Of a DNA stretch of 64,000 nt, positions 24,208-35,901 are shown piece after piece. The DNA lies in NCBI GenBank assembly GCA_914767715.1, contig OU612065.1, positions 1 to 64,000 of the forward strand. Direction: 5' to 3'. How positions within the stretch are numbered: the stretch's first letter is position 1; the number at the start of each line of letters is the position of its first letter. Position numbers and translations under genes: made by a program. Source of the stretch: Membranipora membranacea. Its lineage: Eukaryota; Bryozoa; Gymnolaemata; Cheilostomatida; Membraniporidae. Below the pieces are notes generated by a model, which was given only the letters and a program-made list of their open reading frames with translations, searched no databases and was not told where the DNA came from.

Positions 24208-27200
24208 ATGGATAAACTGATTGCACATATAAGCAGTGGCGTTGGGAAAAAGAGAGCAAAGAGAAAGTCTGCCTCCTCTAACAGATCTGTACTGATTAGA
24301 CTGGGCTCCAGTAGAGCTAGTGATGATCTTCTACCAGATTATGATGATGATTCTGATGATGAAGAGTATCAGCCTCCTGTAAAGTGAGTAGAGCTGCTCA
24401 GCCATATCCTAACAATGGTCTTACGCATGGAGCTCAGTCACATGTTACACTAGGCCTATATGTCACAATTAACAGATTACCGCTAAAGACAAGACTAGCC
24501 TATAGTTTATTTCTGAACACAATAGTGACTCTTCCAATATCCTTTCTACTTCTCATGTGTAGTAAAAATGCGTCCGACTATAACCTGTAAGTGGATACCC
24601 AGCAGAGTTGTCCTCTCATACATATAGAGAAGATAACTCGCGTCATACTTGTGTAAAACAACTGGTCAAGGTGATCACCTTTCATTTTGTCCAAACATCT
24701 TTGATCAGCTATGAGACCCAGCTTTTACCAACTATAAATTCAGTGTGTTTACAGACTACCTTATGGCACTTATGTGAAATGATATATTATTGCAAGTTTA
24801 TCAGACACTTGCTTTTTGTTTCTTATATGTAAGGAAGTTCTTTTTTTTTACCATTTTCAAGTCAACAGTAAAAATATTAAGGACATTTTATCGCTTAATG
24901 TACTCCACACTTATGACTGTAATGCTTTGCTTTGGACTTGGTTGCAGCAAGTCTTTGAAATGTTCTAAGACTCAGCAGGGGAAGCGGATGAATGTGGCTG
25001 GTAGAAGGAAGAAGAGAATTATTCAAGGAGATGATAGACCATCATCTACTGAGAATCATGATGGATCTGTGCCTTCAGGGAGCAGCAATAAAGCTCATGC
25101 TATCTCACAACGAGCACATCGCTCTACTGTCACTAAGTCAGCACATCGCTCTACTGTCACTAGGTCAGCACATCGCTCTACTGTCACTAAGTCAGCACAT
25201 CGCTCTACTGTCACTAAGTCAGCAGCCCATAGACTGGGTAATGGACTGAGTGATAATGCCTGGAGTGGTATTATACCAACAGAGATACTTCTATATATAT
25301 TTAACCTGGCAGTTGCGAACAGTGAGAGAAAGCTGTCACTTATATTGAGGTATGTTCTTATCCTTAAACCAGTAACTAATAAGGTTTTGGGTTGGCACTG
25401 ATTTCGTGAGAATGTAAAAATAACAACATCTTACATTTCAGGTTAGTTCATAGGTCATAGGTCTAGAATTCTGATATTCATTTGATTGGTAAAAACACAA
25501 GGCTGTCTAACAACAACCTTCAGAAAGCAATACTAAAGTGAGTCTGGAGTTCTCTATCCATATAAATTTTAAATGATGCCAGCATTGGCTGCCTGACAAT
25601 AGCAAACTTACTATATTCATTCCTCTGCCTAAAGGGATATTTTTGTGTAAATGGATTTATTCATGTCAAAAATTCTCTCCTACATCCTAAATTCGTTATG
25701 AGAGCAGTGATGTCTATAACTTTTTGACAGAAAGATTGACTTTCTTATGAGAACGAGGCTTTACTCAACATTACAGCTTCAATGCATATCAATACAAGTT
25801 AAGGATAACAGATCTCTCACAACAAGTTAAGATTTTTTAGAAAAGTCATCGTATACATCGATGGTGGGATATTTACAGGCTATCAACGGTGTGTAAACTG
25901 TGGAGAGGAGTTACATTTGACCCTCAGCTTTGGAGAGAACTGGATCTTAGTTATGGTTGGGTTAAAAGTTCTCTCAATGGACTAAAGCTTCTAACCGACC
26001 AAGGAAGATTAAAACAGCTACATACATTACATATTAATAACTCATCACAAACTAACAGACATATGATTCAGGTATGTATGTTATATATGTAGCTTCTCCA
26101 CCAAAACATCTTTTCTAGCTTACCTTTCTACCTACAGACCTGTGTGTAGTGCAGTGATACGCGCACCACTGTATATCATATCTCATCTATCTACAGAGCT
26201 GTGTGTAGTGCAGTGGTACGCGCACCACTGTATATCATATCTCATCTATCTACAGACCTGTGTGTAGTGCAGTGGTACGCGCACCACTGTATATCATATC
26301 TCATCTATCTACAGAGCTGTGTGTAGTGCAGTGGTACGCGCACCACTGTATATCATATCTCATCTATCTACAGAGCTGTGTGTAGTGCAGTGGTACGCGC
26401 ACCACTGTATATCATATCTCATCTATCTACAGAGCTGTGTGTAGTGCAGTGGTACGCGCACCACTGTATATCATATCTCATCTATCTACAGAGCTGTGTG
26501 TAGTGCAGTGGTACGCGCACCACTGTATATCATATCTCATCTATCTACAGAGCTGTGTGTAGTGCAGTGGTATGCGCACCACTGTATATCATATCTCATC
26601 TATCCAGTTAATAATACCAAATCATTGGTGGTAACATAATGATTCTGGTCATCATGAAACCATGCCCGTCTTGACAAGTTTTAGTTGGTGGTTGGAGCGA
26701 AAGGCTTGTCATCACTTGCTTCGATCTGTCACTAATAGGGTGTTATCCCCTCCTAAGACAGAAGTGACACCTCTGAGACTGACAAGTAAACCTGTAGATC
26801 TGCATCCTTCCAGATGGATTGTCTTAATGTCACACACTCTTTGGAAAGTCATATATGTACATCCAAAAATTATCCATATTACCAGTATTCAGTATTATCT
26901 ATCTTAACTCTCTAGTATTTGAATATCAGCACTTTATTATGTAATTTTCCTGATGTTTAGTTTGTAGTTGAGCAGCACCCACAGTTGAGATCATTAAATG
27001 TTTCAAACTGTAAACATGTGAGAGAACCAGAAATAAAACTGATCAGTGCTAGACTCACACAACTTGAAGGTCTGGATATATCTACAAGCTCCGGGAAATG
27101 TGCTTTAATATCTGATGAGCTGTGTGTACTACTAAACCAGCAGAAAGATAAACTGATAACTGTGAAGATGGCTGGCTGGCGGCCTCCATATCGAGGGCTG

Positions 27201-27376
27201 TTCGAGTCTCTATCTCAGCTCAGAAAGCTGGAGACACTGGATATATCTGACTTTGAGATAAAGACTGTGAGACAGTTACTGGGTATAATATCATCTGTAT
27301 GTAGGAATCTACGGATACTAAGAATGTGTAGAGTTACAGTCCTCACTAATAATACTACTACATTACCTGCCGCCGC

Positions 27377-27418
<42 letters not shown>

Positions 27419-30400
27419 CTTACCAGTAAACCAGGTCAGCTACTGATATACTATTATTTCTATTACTAGTATCACTATTTGCTGTACACAATTTTGTTGA
27501 GCTTGTTATACCGCAAAATGCTAAGAATGAATATTTCTGTCTTGACTAGCAATATGACACTCAATATAATTTAAGGAGAGACAGATGGATGGGCTGGAGC
27601 CGTTTCCTCGGGAACATGTAAATACCATAGATCTACCAGAGCTTATAGAACTAAGCATTCCAGAGATGAACCTACCCCACCATGAAATGATGACACTGTA
27701 AGTGAACCTACCCCACCATGAAATGATGACACTGTAAGTGAACCTACCCAACCATGAAATGATGACACTGTAAGTGAACCTACCCCACCATGAAATGATG
27801 ACACTGTAAGTGAACCTACCCCACCATGAAATGATGACACTGTAAGTGATTTTATTCTCTTAGTTGATAACAAAGTTTATAATAATAATGCAGATGAACA
27901 ATAAATTATGTTTCAGACGCCTGAATCTTTTCTGTAAAATATTAAAACACAAAGTAAGATAGATCGTGTCACATTTACACAAAGTAAGATAGATCGTGTC
28001 ACATTTACACAAAGTAAGATAGATCGTCACATTTACACAAAGTAAGATAGATCGTCACATTTACACAAAGTAAGATAGATCGTCACATTTACACAAAGTA
28101 AGATAGATCGTCACATTTACACAAAGTAAGATAGATCGTCACATTTACACTAAGTAAGATAGATCGTCACATTTACACAAAGTAAGATAGATCGGCACAT
28201 TTACACAAAGTAAGATAGATTGTCACATTTGCGTAAGAACTGTGTCATTGAATCTGAGAGTGTAACTTATTGTTTCAAAGTTCTGATAACATTACAGATT
28301 ATTTAAGGGAACCAAAAAACTGAGACACTTAGATATTCGCGGCTGGAGATTGTCATGCCTACCTGCTCTGAGCTCTCTCTCTCACTTACATACTCTCAAT
28401 ATGAGACAAGTACATGTGGATATCCCTTCTGATGAGATACAACCAATATCAACAGTATGTATCATTAAAGAGTTATCTTCTCACATTCTCAGAAAACTCC
28501 CATTTACTATTCCCTGAATGCCATTCTTGTGCGTACATATACCAGTATATCAGCCCCTGCTTGAATTGGCAAATTCATATGGTATTGAAAAGAATTGCCA
28601 TGTATCAGCATGGTGTTTATCCCAACTATGTGGGGGTCAATGCTTGAAGTTCAAAGTTCATCGTAGCTGTCTGCATGATGAATCGTTAGTGTGTAGTAGA
28701 AACTGGTTAATTGTTATTACGTCCCATAGAGAAGGTGCTTCTAAACTGGCTGGGATATAGAGTTATGTCTCTCATTGTAGATTTCAGATGATATGACCGA
28801 GTTAGATATATCATGGTTGAGGTCATGTGATGAGAAATCATTCAATAAGTTGTTCGAGGGATTATCAAAGCCTTTGAGTAAGCTTCAGGTATTACACTGC
28901 GCTGGTACTTCACTATCTACACCTCAATTAAGGTACATTTACTTCCATCTACAGCTCAATTAAAGTATACTTACTTCTACCACCAGCAACAAATGTTATG
29001 TATCTAGGTATTGTATCTAGTATTCCTAGTCAGCTACGAGTCAAGTTCTCAGCAGGGCTTTTGGAGGAGAAGCAAACTTTGGTGTGGCGGTCTGTTCATT
29101 CTGGAGCGCTCAGCGCTAGGTATAAAGATTTCATGTGGAGGCTCTCATCTGGTTGAAGAGGGCAATATGGGTTCAATCCCCATTTTTTCTGAGTTTCTGG
29201 TTGAAACGTCGTTCTGTTTATCAAAGTTTTGATAACGAAGAGGCTTTATAGACCAGTATTTTGTCGATGTTCTGGCGTGTCTTAAACAGGATTGTATCTA
29301 TGTATTGTATCTATGTATTGTATGTATGTATGTATGTATGTATGTATGTATGTATGTATGTATGTATGTATGTATGTATGTATGTATGTATGTATGTATG
29401 TATGTATGTATGTATGTATGTATGTATGTATGTATGTATGTATGTATGTATGTATGTATGTATGTATGTATGTATGTATGTATGTTCTGTTCATCGGGTG
29501 CCTGTTGGATGTGGCATGTTTCTAATCTAAAAGGCCTACTAGTCTTCCTGCAAGACCTCTCTGACATGGTGGCAAATTAGATCAGACTACATTCAGAATA
29601 TTCATACCATAGATTATCTCAGGACAAGTCATGTTTTGTCTCACCATTACCATGTGGCTTACTCACCATTACCTTGTGGCTCACTCAACTAGGCATGGTG
29701 CTTACTCAACTGACCATGGTGCTTACTCAACTGGGCATGGTGCTTACTCAACTGGGCATGGTGCTTACTCAACTGGGCATAGTGCTTACTCAACTGGGCA
29801 TGGTGCTTACTCAACTGGGCATGGTGCTTACTCAACTGAGCATGGTGCTTACTCAACTGGGCATGGTGCTTACTCAACTGAGCATGGTGCTTACTCAACT
29901 GGGCATAGTGCTTACTCAACTGGGCATGGTGCTTACTCAACTGGGCATGGTGCTTACTCAACTGGGCATGGTGCTTACTCAACTGGGCATGGTGCTTACT
30001 CAACTGGGCATAGTGCTTACTCAACTGGGCATGGTGCTTACTCAACTGGGCATGGTGCTTACTCAACTGAGCATGGTGCTTACTCAACTGGGCATGGTGC
30101 TTACTCAACTGAGCATGGTGCTTACTCAACTGGGCATAGTGCTTACTCAACTGGGCATGGTGCTTACTCAACTGGGCATAGTGCTTACTCAACTGGGCAT
30201 GGTGCTTACTCAACTGGGCATGGTGCTTACTCAACTGGGCATAGTGTTTACTCAACTGAGCATGGTGCTTACTCAACTGGGCATGGTGCTGTTTATCTGA
30301 TGAGCTAATGCCAAGAAGAGTCGCATCCTTGCATTTCCTACGTCATCATAGACACTACTGATCTTGAACATTTTCTTGTGGTGGTGGACAATATTGGATT

Positions 30401-30773
30401 TAGGTTTTAACCCTAGGTTAAGCACTCAACATCAAAATTTGTAAGGAAAATATTTCTATAAGAAATGGTTTTCCAAATAAAACCACTTGCTCCCATAAAA
30501 TTGTTGCTTAGTTTACATATGAGGCTATGAATGAATCAGGTAAAGTCTGATGTATGAGAGCCGTGTAATCAAAATTAAATGTGGTTGATTGGAACAACAT
30601 TTGTTATTTGCTGGCATAACCTGATTACTTCACTAACTTGTAGATCTATTCTACGATGCTGTGAGAGTCTGCGGGTTTTAGATGTAGAATCTTGTCGAGG
30701 TTTAGCGAGAGGAGTAAAACGCTCTTACAACACCAGGTCCCAGATTAAGATCCTCAGAAAGCCTGTCACTTAA
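24208..30773 (+). CDS. FBXL6: F-box/leucine-rich-repeat protein, FBXL6-like, 8 exons, about 598 aa
   Basis: Exons: 24208-24383, 24948-25349, 25879-26071, 26961-27434, 27585-27697 (acceptor at 27576 also stays in frame, +3 aa), 28298-28454, 28781-28932 and 30644-30773. All sites are GT-AG and phases agree. The protein has a basic, low-complexity N-terminus with an acidic DYDDDSDDEE patch, then four AHRSTVTKS repeats. The F-box spans about residues 163-215 (WSGIIPTEILLYIF ... VCKLWRGVTFDPQLWRELDLS split over exons 2-3), followed by leucine-rich repeats. The end, LRVLDVESCRGLARGVKRSY, strongly resembles the FBXL6 C-terminus. F-box proteins recruit substrates to SCF ubiquitin ligases; FBXL6's animal substrates are poorly known. 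Odd points: a 16-alanine run between LRRs and repeat-filled introns. Confidence 0.87.
25110..25221 (+). repeat. In-frame 27-base coding minisatellite, 4 copies
   Basis: GCACATCGCTCTACTGTCAC plus TAAGTCA, four near-identical units in exon 2 of the FBXL6-like gene, encoding AHRSTVTKS repeats. The unit length keeps frame, so copy number can vary without breaking the protein. Confidence 0.92.
26132..26604. repeat. 59-base tandem repeat, 8 copies, in intron 3 of the FBXL6-like gene
   Basis: Units start CTACAGAGCTGTGTGTAG and contain the palindrome CAGTGGTACGCGCACCACTG. Identity between copies is very high. Each unit ends in a pyrimidine-rich CATCTATCTACAG that resembles a 3' splice site. Confidence 0.95.
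27369..27416 (+). repeat. GCC/GCT run encoding 16 alanines
   Basis: Three GCC then thirteen GCT codons in exon 4 of the FBXL6-like gene, between two LRR segments. It is a trinucleotide expansion that remains in frame. Confidence 0.95.
27668..27847 (+). repeat. 36-base repeat, 5 copies, each carrying an exon end and a 5' splice site
   Basis: The unit covers the last 30 bases of exon 5 (encoding NLPHHEMMTL) plus GTAAGT. Five near-identical donors therefore occur at 36-base steps, from 27698 to 27842. Reading past the first donor gives an in-frame TAA, so only the first donor keeps the full protein. Confidence 0.9.
27946..28230. repeat. 28-base tandem repeat in intron 5 of the FBXL6-like gene
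   Basis: About ten copies of ACACAAAGTAAGATAGATCG plus TCACATTT; the first two are 30 bases with GTGTCAC. Each copy contains a donor-like AAAGTAAG. Confidence 0.93.
29316..29486. repeat. (GTAT)n microsatellite, about 42 units
   Basis: A perfect tetranucleotide run in intron 7 of the FBXL6-like gene. It opens long frames on both strands of the MYVC/THTYI type that are not genes. Confidence 0.97.
29655..30292. repeat. 21-base minisatellite, about 29 copies, in intron 7 of the FBXL6-like gene
   Basis: Unit GCTTACTCAACTGGGCATGG plus T, with point variants GAGCATGG and GGGCATAG. As 21 is a multiple of 3, three frames remain open for about 200 codons; these are repeat artefacts. Confidence 0.96.
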
Positions 30774-30853
30774 AGAGAAGTTTTATATCTAGCCCTTATA
30801 GTTCCTGTATATAGATGAATTATCCTGCATGCATTGCAGATTTCATCAACATA

Positions 30854-30859
30854 AATAAA
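30854..30859 (+). promoter_or_regulatory. Likely polyadenylation signal AATAAA for the FBXL6-like gene
   Basis: AATAAA about 80 bases after the stop codon, followed by a T-rich stretch. Confidence 0.6.
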
Positions 30860-30977
30860 TATATTCATTTGAGTTTTTTATTTCACTTGTTATATCAATA
30901 ATCGAATATCCAGCCCAGAATAACTCCTGCTCCTAGCTTTTCAAGAGTCCCCCCCCCCCACATAGTATAACATGGTA

Positions 30978-31208
30978 CCCTACAGGAAGAAATGTTTGTT
31001 GGGAATTAATTTTCGCGATTTTGGCGACCTAGAAAATCGCTAATAATTTATTCCACCAAAAAATTGATCCAAAAAGGAAGAAAAATCCTAAAAAAAAGTT
31101 AGAAGTTATCTTCTCTTTTTAGCGAGTGGACGACTTTTATTCCTCTAAATCACCCATGAGAGGGCAACTCGCGAAATTAAGTTCCACCAAACATTTCTTC
31201 CTGTAGGG
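30978..31208. mobile_element. 231-base MITE with TA target duplication
   Basis: Ends CCCTACAGGAAGAAATGTTT and its inverse AAACATTTCTTCCTGTAGGG; the match extends to about 40 bases with a few mismatches. TA lies on both sides (30976-30977 and 31209-31210), typical of Tc1/mariner-type insertion. There is no transposase inside. It sits between the two convergent genes. Confidence 0.85.
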
Positions 31209-31554
31209 TATATGATAGTGTGTATACGTGACAGTCATATTCCTGTGTACATATTTTGTAGAAGATAACTTTACTATCTCCTTCCCATTATTTAAATTTT
31301 TAACAATTTTTTCATATAAATGTCAGATTATTAAAAGTAAATACATATATTTATTTGTGCACCGTAAACCAGGTGATATCATTATCAATCCATGCCACGA
31401 CTAAAATTTTACAGTCTTTAGCATAAGAGACAATATGGAATCTTTGTAAAAATGAGTTGACTCTGCTATCCGATCCCACCAGAAGGAAGGTGATACTTAA
31501 TACCGCCAGTGTGACTAATATTACTGTGGAAGTTGACCTTTTGGCTGTTAGGTC

Positions 31555-33226
31555 TCAGGGCCATGTTATCTTATTAATAGAGTTTGTTTGAGTAGGTAAT
31601 TTTCTCTCCCCATCCATAAGTATATCATCATCTTCTCTGTCAGTTGATATAGTGCCGGTCTTAGTGCAAGTATTGGATGAGATGCCACTGGATAGTTTTA
31701 TAGTCTTGTGTTTAAAGTTGACAGCTGATGCACATGTAGTGTTGCTACCATCACTGAATTTAGGTTTATTGACTAAACCATTTGACTTGGACACTTCTTC
31801 ACCAGTATCTGCATGTTTTCTGAAGTGAAGGACATAAATAACATTAGATCATGACTTATCAAGCTGATAATCAGAGCAGCAGTAAAGCGGTCCACAGACC
31901 AGCTAGAAAACTAGAGCTAGTAAAAAAAAATAGAGCTTGAAATTCTACGTGATGCACAATCGCACATGTGCAGTCCCTCTCCATTAGACTTATATACACA
32001 GATGTACACAGGGAACCACCTGCCATTAATCCATCACAGAACATCATTCATAAGGGTGGGTCTAGCAGGCGCTGCAAGGTAGAGGCGACAGGCTTAGGCT
32101 AGGTAGAGTGGGCATATCTGTTGGTCTTTTTTCATTGCAATGTTATGAATACAATATCATATATATTTATATAAATATATCAGTGGTAAACAGACTCCTC
32201 ACCTTTTAAGCGATGTAATGACACGAATCTTCTTTTTGTCATCAAACTTAACTTGGCGTGGATGACTTTTATCTAACTGTATCTGAGATTTTGTGAGCTG
32301 CTGACCCCTACGATTCTGCTCATATCTTCTTTGAGGTAATGGAAGAATTTGCGAGTAAAATATCTCCACTAGATTGAACTTATCTTGTGGACATTCTGTT
32401 AAGTTGACTCCTCTCTAAATAATAAAAGTTGATCACAGCTCAACCTTGGTTCAACAATGTTCTCAAATTGATAATAACAATAAAATGGGAATTTCTTTTA
32501 CCCCAAGCCTCCGATGTTAAAACCACAGCCAGCCCTTAAAATCGTTCGGGATGGCGATCGCGGCCGTAGGTGTTCGTTAACGACCGCCTAGGGCCGCGAT
32601 CGCCATCCCGAACGCTTTTAAGGGCTGGCTGTGGTTAAAACATGGAATACATTTTTACCCAATAGAAAACCCTAAAAATATCTAAATAAATTCTTAGTTA
32701 AAGCTCTCCAAACTGTGCCGGGATAGCTGGTATTACCATTTCATTATGGTTTATAATGAAACGCTACTACCAGCTATTCCGGCACAGTTTGAGCGCTTAA
32801 ACTTATAAAATACCTTGTCTAATAAATTGTCGGCTTGCACCATATCATGGTGTCTGATTGTCAGCCAACAGGCTGTGCATTACAATGTCAGGCAGCCATT
32901 ACTGGTGTAGTGAGTTAGATTGTTATAGTGAAAACCTAAGTTTTTTTAGTATAGCTGCCTAACTATAAAAAGGTTTGGCCTGAAGGTAGTCTGCCTTCAT
33001 TCCAGTGATAACGCAATGAGCATAAAATTAATTCATAGGTTCACAGGTTACATACCGATATCTAATTGGTCATACACATTGTTACTAACAACAACATCTC
33101 AGTAACAAAATATGGACAGTTTTATCACTTATTACACAGCAGTATTACCTGAGATAATAAAGAGGTGATCTCTGCTATGCTAAGAGTCTCTGGATGAAGA
33201 ATACTACAGCATTCCTCCTTAGACAT
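31555..33226 (-). CDS. ASHWIN: Ashwin (C2orf49) orthologue, 3 exons, 184 aa
   Basis: Exons: 33149-33226, 32203-32414 and 31555-31819, phases 0 and 2, all GT-AG. In vertebrates ashwin is a subunit of the nuclear tRNA-splicing ligase complex with RTCB, DDX1 and FAM98B. The sequence shows the two family hallmarks: an N-terminal region with ILHPETLS and, after a gap, IFYSQILPLPQRRY; and the extreme C-terminus KITWP, which closely matches the conserved VTWP ending. Between them is a charged, low-complexity linker with KFDDKKKIRVITSLKRKH. At 184 aa it is shorter than the roughly 230 aa human protein. Intron 1 carries two hairpin MITEs. A reverse-strand AATAAA lies at 31350-31355, about 200 bases past the stop. 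Confidence 0.85.
32517..32640. mobile_element. 112-base hairpin MITE flanked by TTAAAA
   Basis: Arms 32523-32565 and 32592-32634, about 43 bases each with a single mismatch, ends CCACAGCCAGCCC. The interior includes GGCGATCGCGGCC, GC-rich compared with its surroundings. TTAAAA lies directly outside both ends, a likely 6-base target duplication. It is in intron 1 of the ashwin gene. Confidence 0.85.
32709..32791. mobile_element. 83-base hairpin MITE
   Basis: CAAACTGTGCCGGGATAGCT is mirrored by AGCTATTCCGGCACAGTTTG, and ATTTCATTAT by ATAATGAAAC in the centre; a few mismatches. It is in intron 1 of the ashwin gene. Flanks AGCTCTC and AGCGCTT are only roughly alike. Confidence 0.8.
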
Positions 33227-34615
33227 ATTATTCTAAAACAAAATGTTCAAATATAAAAAAAATTTACTACGCCAAACTGATCAAGGAGACAAGGTCCTGG
33301 AAAACACTAGAAACACTGAAATCAATAATTAAGCTATAATTTAGCTTCACATTACCAATATCAAATTTTCGGACACGAAATAAATTGGAAATATGTTGAG
33401 CTTGCATCCTAGCCTTGCATCCCAACCAAAGCAGAAAGTTCCCCATGAAAACATTTTGTTACCTTAGTACCAACATGCTTCCCTGCATGGTGTTCCACTT
33501 ATAACTTTTGGGCTAATTGGTCACTTTCACATTATATTAATTAATATCTCCGTTTAAATAATGTAAATTTTGGATTGATGCGCAAAACTTCCTGGGATAT
33601 AGCTGGATAAACAATGTTCCTCGATTTTGTTTATTTGCCTGTATTGATGGCTACCTGCAGGTCACATGACTTGTCACAGGGACTGGAATGTACGTAGGCT
33701 GGAATGAACATAGACTGATATGAAAGTCGAAAATCCCGGAATGAACGTAGAGAGTGCAGGATTGAACTTGGATCACATTAGTTAGTGTAATATAGTGCAA
33801 ATCCCCAAAATAATTGTGTAAATTAATGATTCACATAATGGTAATAATCATAATCATTCACAAAGGCACTCACATTTGATTATTATGATGGTTACAAAAT
33901 TTTGGATGGCTAGATGGAATCAAGCAGTAATGTAGTACAAAAACTGAAATAGTAATGAAATACTGCAAGAGAAACAGGACCCCTTATTTGTAAAATTTTA
34001 TCAGCAATGGTCAAGCATCAACGAAATTAAGTTTTCTACCTCCAACGAAATTTCGCCGACGTTCATTCCACGATTCCTTGTCATAACATTATTTCAGTCT
34101 TATCTCAGTATTGGTTCGTCATTATAGCTTTCATGGTAGCGATAAAGATAGCTTCGGAAACTAATATTGAGCTATTCTAATTCATGAATTTCCATGTGCA
34201 ACATCCATTTGTGGATTGCTTTTATACTACATCACGTCCCAAATTCAGCCATTAATTAAAATCCGGGTGTTTATGTGTCGTCTGCATTCTGCACCAGCTA
34301 GACAGAAAACACTAGTAAATCATTGACATTTTTCCTATGATATCCCTTTTCATACCATGTTCATTCCAGCATTCCACTTAACCAGACCCTAACTCACTGT
34401 AGCTTACCATGAAATAGTCAATCAATGCCACAATCATCAAACATGACAAAGGACAAATAGGGTCTAACTCCTTGGTCTAGCGCAACATAACATAATATTA
34501 GTCCAGCTATATGATCAATGATCAGCCTCTCTTCATTGATATGATAGAGGCTGTTTTACAAACTAAACCAAGTAATAGGCAAAACACAGGTCTACTCCAA
34601 AACATATAGATGGTC
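33227..34615. other. No gene recognised; possible diverged TIR element
   Basis: GGCTGGAATGAACATAG near 33698 and the inverse ATGTTCATTCCAGCATTCCA near 34359 could be the ends of a roughly 700-base element. The match is short. No coding evidence. Confidence 0.4.
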
Positions 34616-34671
34616 TAGCCTGGGCAGGCTGGGTGGAATTAAGGGGTGTCCCCGACAGCCTGCCCAGGCTA
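34616..34671. repeat. Short hairpin with TAGCCTGGGCAGGCTG arms
   Basis: The 16-base arm at 34616-34631 is the exact reverse complement of 34656-34671. The sequence GCCTGCCCAGGCTAG recurs alone near 37809, so it is a dispersed family. Confidence 0.8.
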
Positions 34672-35544
34672 TAGTAGCGCGTCTCTAGAGTCTAGATATA
34701 ATAATGATGAAATACAGAGAGAGTGACAGTCTAGTGACAGTGAGACTGTCACTATAGGTAGATAATTCATAACCAATGTGTTGGATCTACTTCTGTCTAT
34801 CTATCTGTCTATCTACTTGATTATCAACTACTATACCAATCACTCCTCTATCAACATGATTACCAACAACGACGCCAATCACTCGACTATCAACTTGATT
34901 ATCAATCCTGTCTTGTTAATATCTTGCTATATGTCCAACACATAAACCACGGCTGCACCATTTATTATCAGAACTAACAATATCTGGATCTCAGAGAGAG
35001 AACAGAGGACTCTAAAAGCTGACCTGAAGGATAAGGACTCAATGCCAACTCTCTATGTTGTATCTCTATCATACAAAAAATAATCTGTATACTGACTTCT
35101 GCCGAAACCTACTAATGAATACAAAACTCAGGATTATATATACAATCGACGGTACTGATGATATGAACATTGCTACAAGCAAGGAGTAACTCCTTGCTAC
35201 AAGGACCCGGTCGACTGCAATTAACAAGCAGAAGAATCTGATCAGGTCAGACCAATGGACTTTCTCTCAGGAAGTTCATTGTCAGACAATGTCAGCCAAC
35301 ACATTTGCACTTGTATTCGGTGGATGGGACAAATTGTAACACTCAAGATAGGCCAGGGACTGAGAATTCTCTCTCTGGTCTGGATGGCTATGGCAGTACA
35401 TGTGTGAGAGCAAGGAGTGAGAATAAGGTCATGCCTATAAGAAAACAGACCAATTAGATCTGCTAATTTGTCAAGATTGTGTTGATTGGTTAGAGAGTTT
35501 AAACAAATAGTCTAACAAGTTACGACTAATCATAATTCGGTCAA
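34672..35544. other. No gene recognised
   Basis: Contains short palindromes (AGCAAGGAGTAACTCCTTGCT near 35177) and CTATCTAT repeats. No coding evidence. Confidence 0.4.
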
Positions 35545-35634
35545 CATTCTGCGCGTGCTCAGCTCTGGGCATGAGCAGATCTCTGCAAAATTGCGTCCCG
35601 GAATTCCGAAGCCATCTGCTTGGCTACCTGCTCT

Positions 35635-35675
35635 GGTGGCACCATAGAGTTAGGGGATAACTCTATGGGTGGCAC
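35635..35675. mobile_element. 25-base palindromic insertion with 8-base target duplication
   Basis: CATAGAGTTA, GGGG, then ATAACTCTATG, flanked on both sides by GGTGGCAC (35635-35642 and 35668-35675). The opposite arm of the surrounding inverted repeat has a single TGGCAC at the matching place with no insert, so the uninterrupted site is preserved. Confidence 0.8.
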
Positions 35676-35819
35676 ACTCCCAAATGCGTGCGGGATTTTT
35701 AGACAGAGTTATCTTCTACTGTCACTATTAGCTAAATTTGATTAGTAGTTTATTCAGGGGACATCCCATTTCCCCAGACCAAAATTGCAATCCGAACCCA
35801 GACTAAACTCATTGTTCTA

Positions 35820-35901
35820 CAGTGATCTACATGCCCAGTCAGATCACGAGAGTCAGTATGCGTGCTGACTCTCGTGATCTGACTGGGCATGTAGATCACT
35901 G
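35820..35901. mobile_element. 82-base perfect palindrome (hAT-like ends)
   Basis: CAGTGATCTACATGCCCAGT and onward, 37-base arms that match perfectly, spacer TATGCGTG. The CAGTG...CACTG ends fit hAT-type MITEs. Flanking 8-mers TTGTTCTA and ATAAACTA agree only in part, so the target duplication is unclear. Confidence 0.82.

Noticed and set aside
27917-27953. Possible extra FBXL6 exon after TTTCAG
   Set aside because: Including it puts the next exon (28298) into a frame with an immediate TAA stop; direct joining of 27697 to 28298 keeps the LRR.
29631-30308. Open frames of 195-225 codons across the 21-base repeat
   Set aside because: All frames are open because the repeat period is a multiple of three and lacks stops; it lies inside an intron of the FBXL6-like gene.
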